A stretch of 64,000 bases of DNA from Gymnorhina tibicen (GCA_013399875.1 VXAZ01002109.1:875633-939632); one strand, 5' to 3'; shown: positions 24,301-38,482, counted from the first letter of the stretch. The notes: generated from the letters alone by a model not told the origin. A program made the numbers and translations.

Positions 24301-27300
24301 CCTTAGTCAAAATATAAAATTTAAGAAACGGTCTGAATATTGCTGAGACATGCAAATGTGTCAGGAGGAACACAGAGTTAGTTGATATATTTCCATTGAG
24401 ATATGAAGTCTGTAGGTTTGGCTTGTGCCTTTCTGGTTTAACACCCATTTTTCAAGTGATGCATTTGCTGAAAGGAATGTTAAAACTCAGGAATGTACAT
24501 ATAATTTCAAGTGAACTAGGACTTACTGGAGTTGTGGTATCACATCAAGGTTCAGGAATTCAAGTTAGATGGCTGAACACATGTATTTCAAAAGACAGCA
24601 GCTCTGGAGGTGGTTTGGCACTCAGAAAAGCATCATGTAGCATTTCCAAGACAGCTGCAAGCTAAGGAGTGCATCCATGCTCTGCAGGACAATGCTCTGC
24701 GGGTGCCAGCACCAATCCCAAGGGTAGAGGGGTTAGCACAGTGCTGACCATGGCCTAACTCACCCTACTGCTCTGGACAGCTTATTCATTCAGACAGGAT
24801 GTCTCATGGACTGGATTATCTCCTTCCAGGCCATCAGCTGACTGGGGGAACTCAGCATCCTTCTCCACTTTCCAGGGTGCACAAATGCTCTGCAAATGCC
24901 AATTTGGTTTGAATTTAGCATGTTTTTCTTCTAATCTCTTACTGACATCACATGCCTTTTAGTTGAAAAGGTTTTTCAAAAAAGGAAATATATATATCTT
25001 TGTCACAGACCTAGGAATAGACTGATTTTCTTGACAAATTCTATTTTTGACTTTCCAGGCATAACTATTTCCAGTAAAATGAAGTAATTTTATAATAATA
25101 CCTGGCCTGTCCTTTGTGCTATTTTGACTGCAGAATGAGATTTTCTTACATAACAAATAAGATTTGCATTTAGAAAGGCTGAGGGATATACCTCACTTTA
25201 AATGAAACAGAGATGAGAATTAACTCATTTATTGACTAAGGTCCAGAGAAAGTTCTCAGATCTAGTACTAAAAATAGGGGGAAATGGTTGAGAATATTGA
25301 ACTTTTTATTCCACAGGTCTGGAAAATGGTTGCTTATACAAGAACAAAAAGTTTTCAGTTGAGATTTTACAAAGCTGAGGTTTTTTCCACACCCATTTCT
25401 GCCCTCCACATTGTTTTTCTGTTTCTATAATACTTTACTGAAAAAATATGATGCAAAAGAGTGAGGTGAAAAAATAGATTCTCATGTTTTTATTTTCTTG
25501 GAAAAATGTGACTTAAAAAATGTTTTATCAAAACATAACCCCTTCTAAAATGAACATTTATGGGGAGAAGTTCAACCACCTTCAGAACAGTAAAGAACTG
25601 GCTAGTAAAACCAGGGTGCTGTCTGTCCTGACTTTGCTTTGCAGTAGGGTTGCATGCTGCAGCATGAGATTGCTCGTTGGAATGGGTTGTAAGAAACAGA
25701 ATATCTCTGTCCCTGTTGGACTGCTGTGCTAGAGAAGGTCATGAATGGCATTTTTTTCTCAAATGAGACTTGAGATATTATGAGATCTATTGTCTTGAAT
25801 GGCAAGACATGAAGCTTATATGTTAAAATATGGAGGAAAGAAATAACAGAAATATTTTGGGGACAGAGGGTTAGGGACAGAAGCATCTGTGTGCTTTGTT
25901 TATTTCAACTGAGAAAAAGTTTGAACAAATTAAACTTGAGTAGGAATGAACTGCCTAAAACTCTGAAATAACAGAAGGCCTTTTCTGATATGATGCTGTA
26001 AATAATTGCTTTGTTATAATAAATTCAGAGAGGTGCTGTAAAATCTAGAAGTTATCCTTCAGATAGACATAGTTTTCCTCCCAGGAGAGCCAGAATTGGT
26101 TAATGGCCTATTCATGGTGGACAGAGCAAAGAATACATTTCTAGATCATGCAGAATTGGAAAAAGCACTTAAGAAAAAAAAAAATTGAAAGAGATGAGTA
26201 AGAATAAACTCAGTGGATAAAAACCAGTTAGTGTGTCTTTTGTGTGAGTGTGTAGGACATGAGGACACAGTGTCTTCATATGAGCTATTTCTGACCATAG
26301 CTATCAGGTTCTTTTGCAAGATCAAGGGGAGGACAGTAGTGTTTGGGCACAGTAACTTCAATGCTCATGGAAATGGATAAAACATAGATTGACATCCAAC
26401 CCAGACATTTTCCATCTCTAAGAAAAAAATAGCTAAAATTAGAGGAGATGAGACATATATAGAAAGGCTTCAGCCCTGGAAGACAAAAAAAAGGGTATTA
26501 TTTATATTTCATAGGGGAAATAGTTATTTATTGTAATTCTGCTGGAGTAGGAATTCAGCTATATAGACCAATCTAATGCCAACGATAAACATGATGACAA
26601 CTTTAATTCTGTGGTTACATTATTCTGAAAGGAGAAACCTATGAACTGGTGGCCAGAAAAACCATAAGTTATATGACACTAAGTTAAAGAAGCTTATGAA
26701 ACCAGCAGAAACCAGTACAGTCATACATGAGATAGCTGTAGTGGGGCACCATAAAGGCAATTATAAATTTACCAGTCTGACTACAGGGTAGAAGCAGTTA
26801 AAAATTTATAAGTCTGACCCAGAGAGAGATAAAGTGCTCTAGAAAAAGAAGTGATTAGATTTACTGATTAAAAGTATAAAAGAGTGGCTTCAAAGAAAAC
26901 AATTTGGTCAGTATGGTAGCACCCAATGCTTCAAATGACTGTCCTGCGTTTGAAACACTGAGGCTTCCTTATTTATGCAGCACCAAGGACAAGCATTGGC
27001 GAGACAAGACACAGATTTAAACCTTCTCTCATTACTGTAAATCCTTAGAGCCAGAAGCACATGCCCTTAATCATACAGGGTGGGATGCCTCTTTCCCAGT
27101 TCTACCAATTAATATGTGCTAGTGTTCTGGGAACTGCTTTCAGAACTGTGTGTGCCTCCACAGCATTTGAAAATGTCCTTCAAATTTGGAGGGGGCAGAA
27201 GAAAGAGATTTGTATAATCTCACAAGTTTTTCAATGCTTTCCTTTTCCTTTTTTTCCTGGGAACTCATCATATTTCATTTTTCTTTATAGCATAATACTT

Positions 27301-30300
27301 CCATTCCCTTTTAAAAGATTCTCTTCCCCACTCTTCCTTTTTTATAAACTAAAAATTTTATAAAATAATCTTACCTACTTCTTCTACTCCAATATTCTCA
27401 AAAGTGCCTAAGGGGAGCTGAACTAATTTCTGATGGGAAGCTAGTGAAATCTCAGGCATAATCTGCAAGATGGTAGTGAATAAGAAATAGAAATAATTTG
27501 TCAAAAATTAGTCCAGCAATGAATGCTTTGAAAGCTGGGAATTTTTTCCTAGTGATGTGAAAGGAAGAGAAAGATCTCTTCAGCAGAAAGGTATTAAAAA
27601 GGACATAAATTTTAATTTTTAACTAACTTAAAATAATAGTACTAAGGATGGCAGCATATGTTGAACTGTTTTCTCAGCTGTGCTATATACAGGACCTGGG
27701 AAAAATAAATACAAGTAGAAGTACCCCTACTCTTACTTCTTGTCATCAGAGGTTAATCTCATGGCTTCCCTTGTCTCATCTCTGCTCAGTGTTATCTATT
27801 TGCTGCTAAGTCATTCAGCAGGTTCTTGTTGATCTTCTACAGCAAATTCCTTATGTGTCTCCCTTTTGCTTCTCTTCAACTTCTCAGCAAATTTCTCTGC
27901 AAAACTCCATACTGGGCTGCTGTTTAGCATGTCCTGGGGGCAAACACGGTTTTACAGGCTTGGAAAGCTGTGGTTGCAGATTGCACACTACGTGGCATGC
28001 AGGGACAACTGCTCTTACCTCTTCCTCTGCCAACACAAGCATAATCCCAGTGTAGCTCGGTCCTGCAGTTTTGGTTTGGTTTTAGCCTCCTGCAGGACAC
28101 CCACTCCAAACAGATGGGGGCCAGGACCCAGCAGAGATTTTTCCTGAAGGTCATGATGCTCCCCATGAAGAGAAAAGGTATATGCAGGGGAATCAGATTA
28201 TTCTGAAAGCAGATGATTTTAAGTGTGGAGAGTAGGTGGAGACTGGTTCAGTGAAGGAAGATGCAACAGGGAGTGACAGAAGATGGGAGTCTCATATGTC
28301 CTTGGTCTTTCTCAGACACTCGGTAACTGGGCTTGCATCAGGAATGGTGGTTCAGACTTTATTTAACTTAACCATTGCCCTTCTCTATTACTAATCATGC
28401 AGTGACACTTCATCTGTCATGTCTTGACAAGCCGGAATGTTGGAAGTTGTGACACATTTCTCAAGAAAAGTGAAAAACTATTTGTAAGGGCGTATTTTCT
28501 GATTCATCATAGCAGAGTTTTCATTGATTAACGCTGACTGCTGTATATGTTGTAGGCTGACATGTATCATCATTGTCCCTTCATCTGTCTCCATATAGTG
28601 TTTATTATCTCAGATGCACCAGTAGTTTACAAAATGATTAAATGTTCTACTAAATAAACACAAAGGATATGGAAATTATTATATGATTGTTTTGTCACGT
28701 TGGCTGCTATTTATCAGCTGTCTGATAGCTGTTATGAACAGATTTACCCTTCAGATGAGACACCTTCTATGATGTGAAAGCCAATGCCTGCAAGGACTTC
28801 AGTAATATCAGCCATTTATCCTGGTCGATTTTTTCTGTCTTTTCTTTCCTACGTAAAATACGTACAGTAACCTCTAAGAAGACAATGTCAGTACAAATGT
28901 GTTAAAATATTTCCCACCCTTGTCAGTTTTCTGATCCCATGTTCAGGCCACATTTACTTTTCTGCCGAATCCTTTTCGCACTGGGTATGGAAGGAAGGAG
29001 AAGGAAAATCTTGAAGGAGCCAGTGAGTGCTCCCTCAGCCATAAGCCCAGCCAAGCAGAGAGCAGGAGCACCTGTGCCAGCCAGGCTAATCCAGCATGAA
29101 ACACTGCTGCTGAGGGCTAGAGGAGCTCAGGACAGCATGCCAAAGCACTGTCTCCCTTCCTCTCTTTTCCTTTTTGAGGGAATTGTGATTAGCAAAAAGC
29201 AAGAAGTAAACCTCTCTCTCTCCCTGCAGGGGCACTTGTTTATTTCAGAGGAACCCTCACCAGGGCACGTCAGATAAGTCTCTTTCTTTGCTTTGATCTA
29301 AAGAAGATGAAGTCAGCAGCAGATCTGCCTTATAGCAGCTAGGAAGCTTTTTTCCTTTTCCTTCCTCTCTATTTTCACTGTTAAATGAAAATGAATCTAC
29401 ACAGTCAAGCTGAAAATGCCTTCCTTGAGTTTGGTTTCTATCTTTCTTTCCAGTGGAAGTGACTGGTCATTGGTGCAAAGCTAACAATTACAATAATTTG
29501 TCCCAGAAGGGTTTTCAGGGAAATTCTTTAGAGCCAAAGCTTTTCTTTATGACTTTAAAGTTAGGGGTTTTGGTTGTTGACTTTATTTTTAATTGAGGTT
29601 TTCAGCCCTTCAATTTTCGTCTTGCATTTGAGCCATCATAGGATGCTTCAAAATTGTGCAAGCTAAACTTCAAACACAGGACCTGTTTCTTCTCCCTTTG
29701 AAGTCATGACAAACCTCCTGTTGATCACAGAGAGGGAAACTGGACCAGAAGTACAAAGCATTTTTATTTCTTTCTGATTTCATCAGTTATCCTGCTATTG
29801 TACCATGTATTAGAAGTGCTGCAGACTTTTGAGGGCAAAAGAGATATATCAGTAAAACAAGTTCCCTAGCAGCAATTTATTGAGCTGCTGCTTCAGCACA
29901 GTTAAGGCTCATTCAACAACCTTTTCCGGCCTCTGCTGAACAGTCTAAACAATCAATCTGTAAGATCTTCCTCTGGCCCATTTCAGGAAAAAAACAGAGC
30001 ACCCAGAGGTGCTGGACAGGCTTTGAGATGACGGGTCCTGGAGCAGACTGCCAGGCAGAGCTGCCCAGGGGGCTCCAGACTTAGAAAGCACAAACATCCA
30101 TGGACCATCTCTCTTTCAGGTAACATCATAGTTTCCGTGATTCTCAAATCCCACTTAGAATTTCTGGTTTTGTAAGAAACAATAGGAAAAGATAAGGGCT
30201 TTGGCTTGAATAAGCTCAAAAGCACTTATATTTTCTTTCAAATGGCATTCCCTGCAGATCAGCAACTTTGCTTTCCTGCTAGATCTGATCAAAAAGACAC

Positions 30301-33300
30301 CTGAAACTGATAAAGTGGGAAAAAAATGCTTGTCCTGAACTTAGAAAACTTAGAAAAATTAGATCTTCTACTCTGACAAGCCTTCCTTGATAAAAACCTC
30401 CAGAAGGAATGAAATGACACCAATTGAAAATGAAAGATGTCTCAACTTCTTTAACCAGGTCATCAGCAGAGATAAGTCTACTTGCAATATGCCAAAGGAG
30501 GAGGACACACTCGGGGGTTGTCAGTGCCAGGGTGTTCTGTTAATGAAATGACTGCTGGTCAGTTTCTCAAAATACATCCCACTGAAGTTGCACCAGCCTT
30601 GCTGAAGTTCAGTGCTTGCAAGATGATTCTCATCTATCACTCCTTTTTCTCTATGTTGCTGTCCTCATCTTTCTGACTTACTCCTCTCTGCTTTTTGCAC
30701 ATGAAAGTGCAAAGAGTTTGTCCTGCTGGAAGGGAATAAAATAGAGTGTGTATTCAAGAATGTGTCACTCGGGTAGTGACTGCCATTAGTGGTTGGCATA
30801 GGAGGGAGTTACAGAGTTCCAAGGGATAGTCTGGCAGTTCTCCACACGGAAGAAGAAAAGGAGCAACTGCTTATCAGGACTTTGGGATATTTTTCAGGAA
30901 AAAAACTCCAAGCAGACATGTAAAGAAAAATGTAAAACCATGTACATAATTCACCAAAGCTTCCAGGGCTGGGGTCCCTCTCACCTAACAAAACTGAGCT
31001 GTTCATGCTCAGCTTCCCAAACTGCAAACAGAGAGAAGTAGGAGTCTGTTGGGAGATTCACTTGGCCATTTAAATTGACTTAGGATAATGGTCTTTAACT
31101 GTCTTTAAGATGGAATTGGCTGCAGCACAAATATTCCTACTTTTGCTTGTAAATTCGCAGCAAACGCTCTCCAGCCAAACAAGGAGGATTGGGCATTGCA
31201 GCTATGGCCAGGTTGATCCCACCCCGATAGCCATGAACAGGATGACCTGGAAATTTCTTAAGAGGTTACAGTCAGCAGAAGGGTCTGTGTTTAGCAGGCC
31301 AGACTACAGCATGGATCAAGACAAACTTTGCTGGAAGGCAATTTCATGGGATGAGACATTTGAGTCAGTCAGTTCATAGTCTATTTTACAGATGTTGAAT
31401 TCTGGAGTGGTCATTACTGGCTATGGTGACTTTTGGTGTCTAAAGCAGTCAGGGAAACAGCGTCTAACAAATGGTGGTGTCATGATCCATGGTGTTTTGT
31501 TGCAGCCATGAAAGGCAGGGAATTTTTCCTCAAACAGTGTGCTTTTACATATCTTCTCTGAGCCTCTAATGGCACAGACCTTTCAGCCAGTCACCTCCAT
31601 TGTTTACATCTGACTTTCACTTATTAAAAATTCTCTCCTTAAAATTTAAGAATTCTGTGAATAAAAAAATCTGTACTATAAATTCTGCTTTAACTTCAGA
31701 AGTATTTCAAGGTATGTATGTCACAGAAGAATTTTTGCCAGCATATGACTCATCAAGTAGATATATCTTTTTAGAGAGTCCAGACAGCATTTCCTATTTA
31801 GGAAGGATGTGTGGTCTAGTTATTAAGGAGACATATTACGAGACAAGTGCCTGGTTTATACTCAACTTTGCATGCAGCAGAAAGCAAATCCTACAGTTTC
31901 TCTGTAGCTTAGTTTTCCCATCTGTAAAATGAGAATGACAGCATTCATTTATTTCACAGGGGTGAGTCTTAATCATTGTTTGCAGAACACCAGCTGAAAT
32001 GGATGTGAATTCTTTCTTCTGCTATAGCCAGTGCAGGTTTTGCAATGCTCAATCCATTGCAAAAGGATTGAAATGTCATTCTTGAAGCTGTAACAGAAGA
32101 AAACATTTTTCCTGTATCTTGAAAGTCCTCTCTCCACTGCTTATATATACCTCAACAACTCTGTTATCCCATTGATTCAATTTATGAACTTATACCACAA
32201 GACAAAATTAAAGTTATTAATGACATATTTCTTTTCTGGTTTCTGTTTTCTTTTCTTTTTTCCCCCAACAGAGTTGCCTAAGAAGGTGACTTATCTACCC
32301 TGAGTATTTTTAAGTCCTCAAGAAAAGTGTCTTTTAGAAACCTGTGAGGTATTAAAACTCACTCCCCACTGCTGAAGATCCTAAAGGCATTAAGAGTTTT
32401 CAGCTTTGCCCATCATTCAAGATAAGCTGTTCCACAAAGAGTAATGGGAAACTTGAAATTAAGGAATTTAATTATCATATTATCTCCTCCTTTGAATCCT
32501 TTACAAAAATTTGAGAAGGCAAAGCTGTCAGTCACTTCTTATGCAACTAAGATGGCTGGGCACAGATCTTGCAGTTGTCATAGACAGAAAATCATAACCA
32601 TTAAACATCAGACAAGCACTGAGGAAATATCCAATGACAGAGAATTAAACATGATTTAAAAAATATATAGGGTATTATCTCATAAAAATTGAGAAATATC
32701 TAGATTGAAAGATTCGATATCCAAAACAGTAAGAACCCAAAACTTAGCATCTTGCCAAGAAGATGGGAAAAACATGCAAGCAGTAAAGAAAGACTATTTA
32801 AAGAAGGCATGACAGTTTGTTTTGGCACTAAAGGAACATTGAGAAAAAGAAATGAAAATTATGGCATTTTTTCAAAAAGAGAACACTGGGATTTTTAATA
32901 CTTGTATCTCTCTTTACTTCATTAAAAATTAAATATCAAGTGAGCCCATTGCTCACCAGCAGAATCCTGCCTTTTCGCTCTTGGTGAAGTCTGCACACTG
33001 CAGAAGTCAGAGCCTGTTGCTTCCCAACATGCTTGGCTGCACCTTCCCCACTGGTAGACAGCATCCTCCAGCACCCAGGGAACTGAATTCTCGTGGAGCA
33101 GTGAAATACACTTCCTCCGTATAGGTTAAAGTGAGAAGGACAAGGTTCTGATTTGTTTAAAAAAAGAGTATTTTTACTTCCTCAGCAAGTTCTGAAATAC
33201 TACCAACTTATGGAATGAAGAATCACCATTGGCCAAGAAACAAATAAAATAAATACAACCTTCCATAAAGCTTATAAAAACATAGCAAAGTAAACTTTGT

Positions 33301-34582
33301 ATTTTCTTGATGACATATGTATAGGGTTTTTCTTTCCTAGAATTTCTGGTCTTTACTTATAGTTAAAAAAAAAATCAACACTGCACTTTTAAACACAGCT
33401 ATTAATATTAATCAATAGTAATATGTTTGTAAAATTGTGACTATAATAAGGAAAGAAGTACTTTACCTCTTTCAACTCAAACACGTCAGACTTATTCCTC
33501 AAAAAAAGCCTGGTCTAAAGCATACATTTATGAATGTTACAGAATTTCATATTCATTTTGCAAATATGGGTGCAAACATTTATCTAGAAAAAAGAATTTT
33601 GTTGCTGGGAACAGGGTGTGTTACTTATAAGTTTTGTATATCTAGGCTCAATTTTTTTTAATTGCTTGAATTATTAAAAAAATCACTTTTTTAAACTCAT
33701 TTTTTAATCTTAACAAATATCAAAATATCTCCCTTTTCCATTTGGAAATTTACACAAGAATACCCATTACATTCAAAACATTGAATAGATCCAAAGAGAA
33801 ATTCAGGAAGTCAGGCAACATATCTTGGTTTTTTTTCAGGTGACATTTTCCTACTCATTACCTGGATGAATCGTTTCAAATATCATACAAATAATAATAA
33901 ACTGTGGCAAGTCCTCTAATTGAAAGTCAAATAGTGAATTACCAGAAGCAGTGAGAACTTTTTTAAGGAGAGCTAGATCTGGGCATCATATGGAAACATT
34001 CAGAATGCAGGAGGCAAGACAAACATCAAAGATTTAGACATCCATTTCCCCTTGGCAACAGAAATAGAGCCAAGGTTAATGCAGTCCCAGGAACTGCATA
34101 GTTAGCAATGACATAAGTATATGGCAGGCACTGATTTTTTTCCTTCTGTGAGGAAACAGCATAGTTGAAATGAATGCCTTTTCTAGATTTCCCTTTATTC
34201 TGAGTATTCACCATGTCCTACACTCCTGCTTTAACTCTGAAAAAAAAAAGGACAAAACACCATCTTTTCAGGGTTTTATTGGGTAGCAGAGGCTTTCAAA
34301 ACCAGACTTCCATTGCAACAATATAAATATCAAAGTCTATGGCTTGTGTTTAGATTTCAGCAGTTCTAATTCTGAGCAGGCAAAACTTTAGCTTAATCTC
34401 ATGGGCTATAGAGTGTCCGACCAGCTGTAGTAGACCTGGCTTCTTTATTCCTTCCCTACGTGGTGCCTTCAGTCTGTCACCAAAGGCCTGCAGTGGAAGC
34501 ACATCCCTAAGAAGCAGTGTGTGGTCTCCACTGTCTTGAAAATATCTTATCTTTCTGTGTGTTAGGTGTTATGAATGGATGA
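21313..34582. other. 13 kb without recognised genes or repeats
   Basis: No recognised protein-coding exon, RNA gene or repeat family. A run of 10 G occurs at 24230-24239. Slightly GC-richer patches near 24.7-24.9, 27.9-28.1 and 30.0-30.1 kb give short open frames without family resemblance. The rest is ordinary AT-rich avian noncoding DNA as far as I can see. Confidence 0.5.
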
Positions 34583-35269
34583 TGTGGGTTGCTTTTTTGC
34601 TCAGGCCTCTGGCAGCAGGCAGTAGCTGTATTGAGGTGGCCAGCACCTCAAAATCCACACCATTCACGAGTTCTTTAATAATGGCTGATTCGGTCTATTA
34701 CAAAATGAATTATTTATTAATAGACACAAAACAAACAGACATAAGACTTAAAACAGACTATTACTACACAGGAGTAAGACAAAAAGGGAATACTAGTATA
34801 CATGAGGGGTTAAAGGTACCATTAAATTCACAGCTAGCCAAAAAATAGTATAACTTAGGATTCAAGGTTTCTTACTATCCAATCTTGATGGAGCACACAC
34901 TGAAAATCCTCTCTCTCAAGTCCCGGGGAAAGGGACCTGGAGTTGCATCCAGCTCCAGGGAGAAATCTTCTCACATGTCTCCACGGCGTGTGTAAGAGAC
35001 TTCTGCCTCTGTGATAATTGTGTGGGCTTTGATAGACATAAAAACCATGTCTTTTGGTCAAGAATATTTCTTTCATCTCTTCTCACATTTGCTTTCCAGA
35101 CTAAGGGTGTTGATTCTTAGCTAAGGGACTGAGCCCTTTTGGTGCCAGAGATACCCCATGCTGGGCCTGTGACCCGCCCGAGTTATCTCCTTGCATATGC
35201 ACCAGCCATCTGTGGTAGAGAGAGGGGGTAGACCTGTCCTGCCACGTTAGGGGAACTCAAGACTCTGCA
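34583..35269 (-). mobile_element. probable ERV LTR (minus strand), ends approximate
   Basis: Read on the minus strand, the segment has LTR-like architecture: a U3-like part, a polyadenylation signal AATAAA (plus-strand TTTATT at 34713-34718), a T-rich stretch just before it, and a terminal part reading GAACTCGTGAATGGTGTGGA then GAGGTGCTGGCCACCTCA. The minus strand could begin TGCAGAGTC (35269) and end ACCCACA (34583), but I found no matching target-site duplication, so the limits are guesses. There is no coding capacity. It could also be an unrelated transcribed noncoding exon on the minus strand. Confidence 0.5.
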
Positions 35270-37851
35270 GAGGAGATGAAACTCCTGTGTTCAATGAACT
35301 GACTGCTAATCGATGCATGGGAAAATGTTTTCCTTTTGCAGCAGTGAAAGAAAGACTCTGTCCAGAGAACAGCCAGAAATAGCAATATTTCCAGCAGAAC
35401 TAGGGTGCTGTCCTTTCAATAGCCTTGTTGCACCTCTCATAGTGCCCTCCAGAATGATCTTTGTGACCCACGGAGTTTGCTTGGTTTGCCACAGTAGGCA
35501 ACAAAATTACACATCACTCACCAGGATGTTTGAATAAGACATGGATTTCAGAGAAGTTTGGGAGAAGGACCTCTGTCACCTCAAAAACAATAGAAACATA
35601 TTTTCACATGTGTTCTCACCATTCCTTGGAGCTTAGCTTAGGAATAATTCAGCAGAAAATTGCTTGAAAGATTGTGTGGGGACCCCTATTGACTATTTAA
35701 AACAGATGATGCAAATCACACTGGAGCTGATGTTGTGACTTGGCAGGTGCTAAGCTGCTGCTTATGTTGTGGGAATACTTTAAGAACTCCTTGCTACATG
35801 TGGAGCTGGGTGACAGGTTTATATTTGCACAGTCACAACAGTGTCATTGCAGCATCACTATTGCATCCTGCCAAACAGAAGTTGAACAAATGTGAAAGGG
35901 CGGGGCTTTTGTTTTTTGGCTTTGTTTGGTTTTTTTTGGTTTTTTATCAAGGAAAAATTTACTATTGTCCTCTTTTTAATGGTGTGTTTTTTCTCTGGAA
36001 TGCACAGATTTCAGTGTTAATGCCTCAAACTGCGAATGGCTATGGCTTGCAAATCCACATGTATGGAAATCAGTGGGCAAGCACGAGGAGCTGGAAGAAA
36101 CTGCCCCAGGTGAAAGTCAACTACCATGTGCCAGCTGACATGTGGAAATTCTGTTTTGTATGGGAGAGCACAGCTGCATGCTTAGCTACAATAACTCGCC
36201 AGCAGCATCTTTGCTTCCCTGTTAAGGTGCGGGTGAAAATTTGGAAATGGGAAGTCCCAGAACTTTGAGGTGGTGGTGAATAATCAAAAGGTGAGGAAAC
36301 AATGACTGGTGTCTCATTAGGGAAAAGGCAGGAAAAAAGAACAGAAGATGACTACATAGTTTTCTGCTAGGTGAGGATTTTTTGGCAAAGGTTCAAAAGG
36401 TCTGGCCTCCCTGGGAACATATAAAAATCAGACTGTCTCTTGCCCAGTGAATACTGAATCAGCCTTGATAAAAAATACAAGAGGAGAAGTCTGGCGTATC
36501 CAATAAAAATAAGAGCTTTTATGGTATAAGAACACCGGCAGGATGGGAGATCAAGGCCATGTGTCATCTAGATTTACATACCCTAATAAAAATATTATAC
36601 TGCTATGAGGAGAAGGGAAAACTGTGTTGCCAGTATCAGGTATGATTTATATGCAGCAGAGGTTACAAGAATGCCTGACATTAAATCTGTGACAAAGCTT
36701 TTTCGTGGGATATGTAGGTAGCTCTAGACATCGTGGGAGGATCCAAAGGTATGATGAATAATGTTATAGTCGTCGTGGATATTAACAAGAAAATATAAAG
36801 ACCTGAAAGGTCAGTAAACAGAGAATAGGAAGGTCCTAAAAAAATTGTCCTTGATGAGAAGGTGACCAGTCTTGTTCCTTGTGGGTTAGAGTTCTTTTTC
36901 TGGAGTTTCTGCATGTAGTCAGAAGATGTTTTAAGCAGAGTAGGGAATCTCATTAGAAGCAGGTGGCTAAGGCCACCAAAATGACCTCATAAAGGAAAGT
37001 CTGCGCTCTACTAACTGTGCACCTGGTGCTGCCCTGCACTTGTCATCATCTCCTCCCTCTATGGGGCTGCATTTTGCAGATTGAGTGACCCTAGTTCCCT
37101 TGTCCCACATCTAGACTTCACATGGCTGTGCTGCTGCAAGATGCAGTGTGGGGAGCATGCCTTTCTGTAAACAACCCCACACTCCTATCACCCGTGTCCC
37201 TGGCTCTGAACTTCCCTCTGTTTCGAAGACTCAGTGGCATGGGAGTTGGTGTGTGGTAGTCCAAGAGAAAGGCTTCACATGAAGAGGACTTCTGATAAAT
37301 AACCCACACTTAAATCCTTGGGGAATGGGAGTATGGGAAGAGGAAAAACTTGTAGAAAGGGATGTAGCAATAGGGACAGCAGAGATAGATTGCTGGTACT
37401 AGTAGTGAGATGTTCACCCCGAATAGGGAAGTAAATATAGCATATTATAGAGGGTGGAGAGTTATTTAAGTCAAAGGAAAAATATGATATAAGTATAATA
37501 AAGCACAGTTAAGTCATGGGAAAAAAGACACCAGCTGATCTGATATGAGAGGAAAGTTTCCATGTACCAGGGAGTTAAGTTGCTGGAGCAACCTTCTGAA
37601 GGTAACCAAGCAGTGCTAGAACTAAGCTGATGTAATTATGAAAGAAATTAAATAAGCTGGATGTTACAGCTGGCAGGAAAGTGGCCATACTGGTCAAAAT
37701 ATCCTCTGATTGGTCTATTTGTCAGTGTTACCCTAATTATACATCTTCTACAAATGAAATACTTGAAAGGGACTTCAGTCTTGAATCCACACTGTAGCAC
37801 AACATGGGAGATGTTCTTGTCCCTGGTACCCGTTAAATACACACCAAAGTC
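35270..37851. other. no gene recognised
   Basis: A 177-codon open frame at 35735-36268 (plus) crosses a run of TTTTGGTTTT-like low-complexity DNA. Its first in-frame ATG comes later, and it resembles no known protein. The rest is AT-rich with short frames only. Confidence 0.5.
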
Positions 37852-37861
37852 CTTCTCTACC
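37852..37861 (+). repeat. left direct repeat flanking solo LTR
   Basis: CTTCTCTACC here recurs at 38473-38482. The first six bases (CTTCTC) would be a typical target-site duplication for an ERVK-like insertion. The further four matching bases may be chance or part of the LTR end. Confidence 0.65.
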
Positions 37862-38472
37862 GCTGTGGAGCCCTTCTCTGTTGCCTTTCGGCCTTTTTAG
37901 GTTTTCTCTCAGCCACGGACGCCGGCTCCGAGGGCTCTAGGACCTGCCACAGGGCAGAAGGGTCCCGAGCGGGGCCTGGATGACTCCCGTAGAGGTGGAG
38001 CCGCTCTGGGAGAGATGCCTGCAAGGCGCGATGGGACAAAGGCGAAGGAGGCAAAGGGTTGCGGGAGGGGGTCTCTCCGTAGTCTCCGTTTATTGTGAGG
38101 GAAGGCGAGGGGAAACGGGAGGGAGACGGGCGGGAGGAGAACTCCAAAGAACGGAGGGCTCGCAGGGCGTTTTAAGGAAGGCAGAAGGGGAGGGATCCAG
38201 GGTCCGCGACCAGTGGGGAAACAGGGAAGGGATAACAGGCATTCTGAGGGTCTGATAAAAACGTGCAAGGGGAGGGTACAAAGAACTGTAACCGATGAAA
38301 CATCGAACTAAGGAGAAAATTCTGGAGTACATACATATACGGGAGAAAGGGGCAGGGAAACTTACAAATCAATCAGGGAAACAGAACTGGGGTACATTAA
38401 TAAAAATGCATCTTGGGAGAAGCCTTTCCCTGTATTCCATCCCGGGGAGGATTTAACAACCGACCCACCACA
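37858..38472 (-). mobile_element. CpG-rich solo LTR of an avian ERV (ERVK-like by recall)
   Basis: On the minus strand it starts TGTGGTGGGTCGGTTG at 38472, a start seen in avian ERVK LTRs. It then has a TATA-like CTTAAAA (plus-strand TTTTAAG at 38170-38176) and, 80 bases on, a polyadenylation signal in CACAATAAACGG (38089-38094). The CpG-rich R/U5 part runs to the end near 37858-37862. The direct repeat CTTCTC(TACC) lies on both sides, exactly abutting the TG end. No primer-binding site or gag follows, so this is a solo LTR left by recombination. CpG has been kept far better than in the surrounding DNA, which suggests a fairly recent insertion or low methylation. Long frames on both strands within it (for example 37909-38268 minus) come from GC richness, not from genes. 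Confidence 0.82.
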
Positions 38473-38482
38473 CTTCTCTACC
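38473..38482 (+). repeat. right direct repeat flanking solo LTR
   Basis: CTTCTCTACC, the partner of 37852-37861, directly follows the LTR start (TGTGGTGGG on the minus strand). Confidence 0.65.

Noticed and set aside
28939..29277. 112-codon plus-strand frame with basic N-terminal stretch
   Set aside because: No family resemblance, no splice or promoter context, and frames of this size recur by chance across 64 kb.
37909..38372. Several minus- and plus-strand frames of 66-119 codons
   Set aside because: They lie inside the CpG-rich solo LTR and reflect its composition, not genes.
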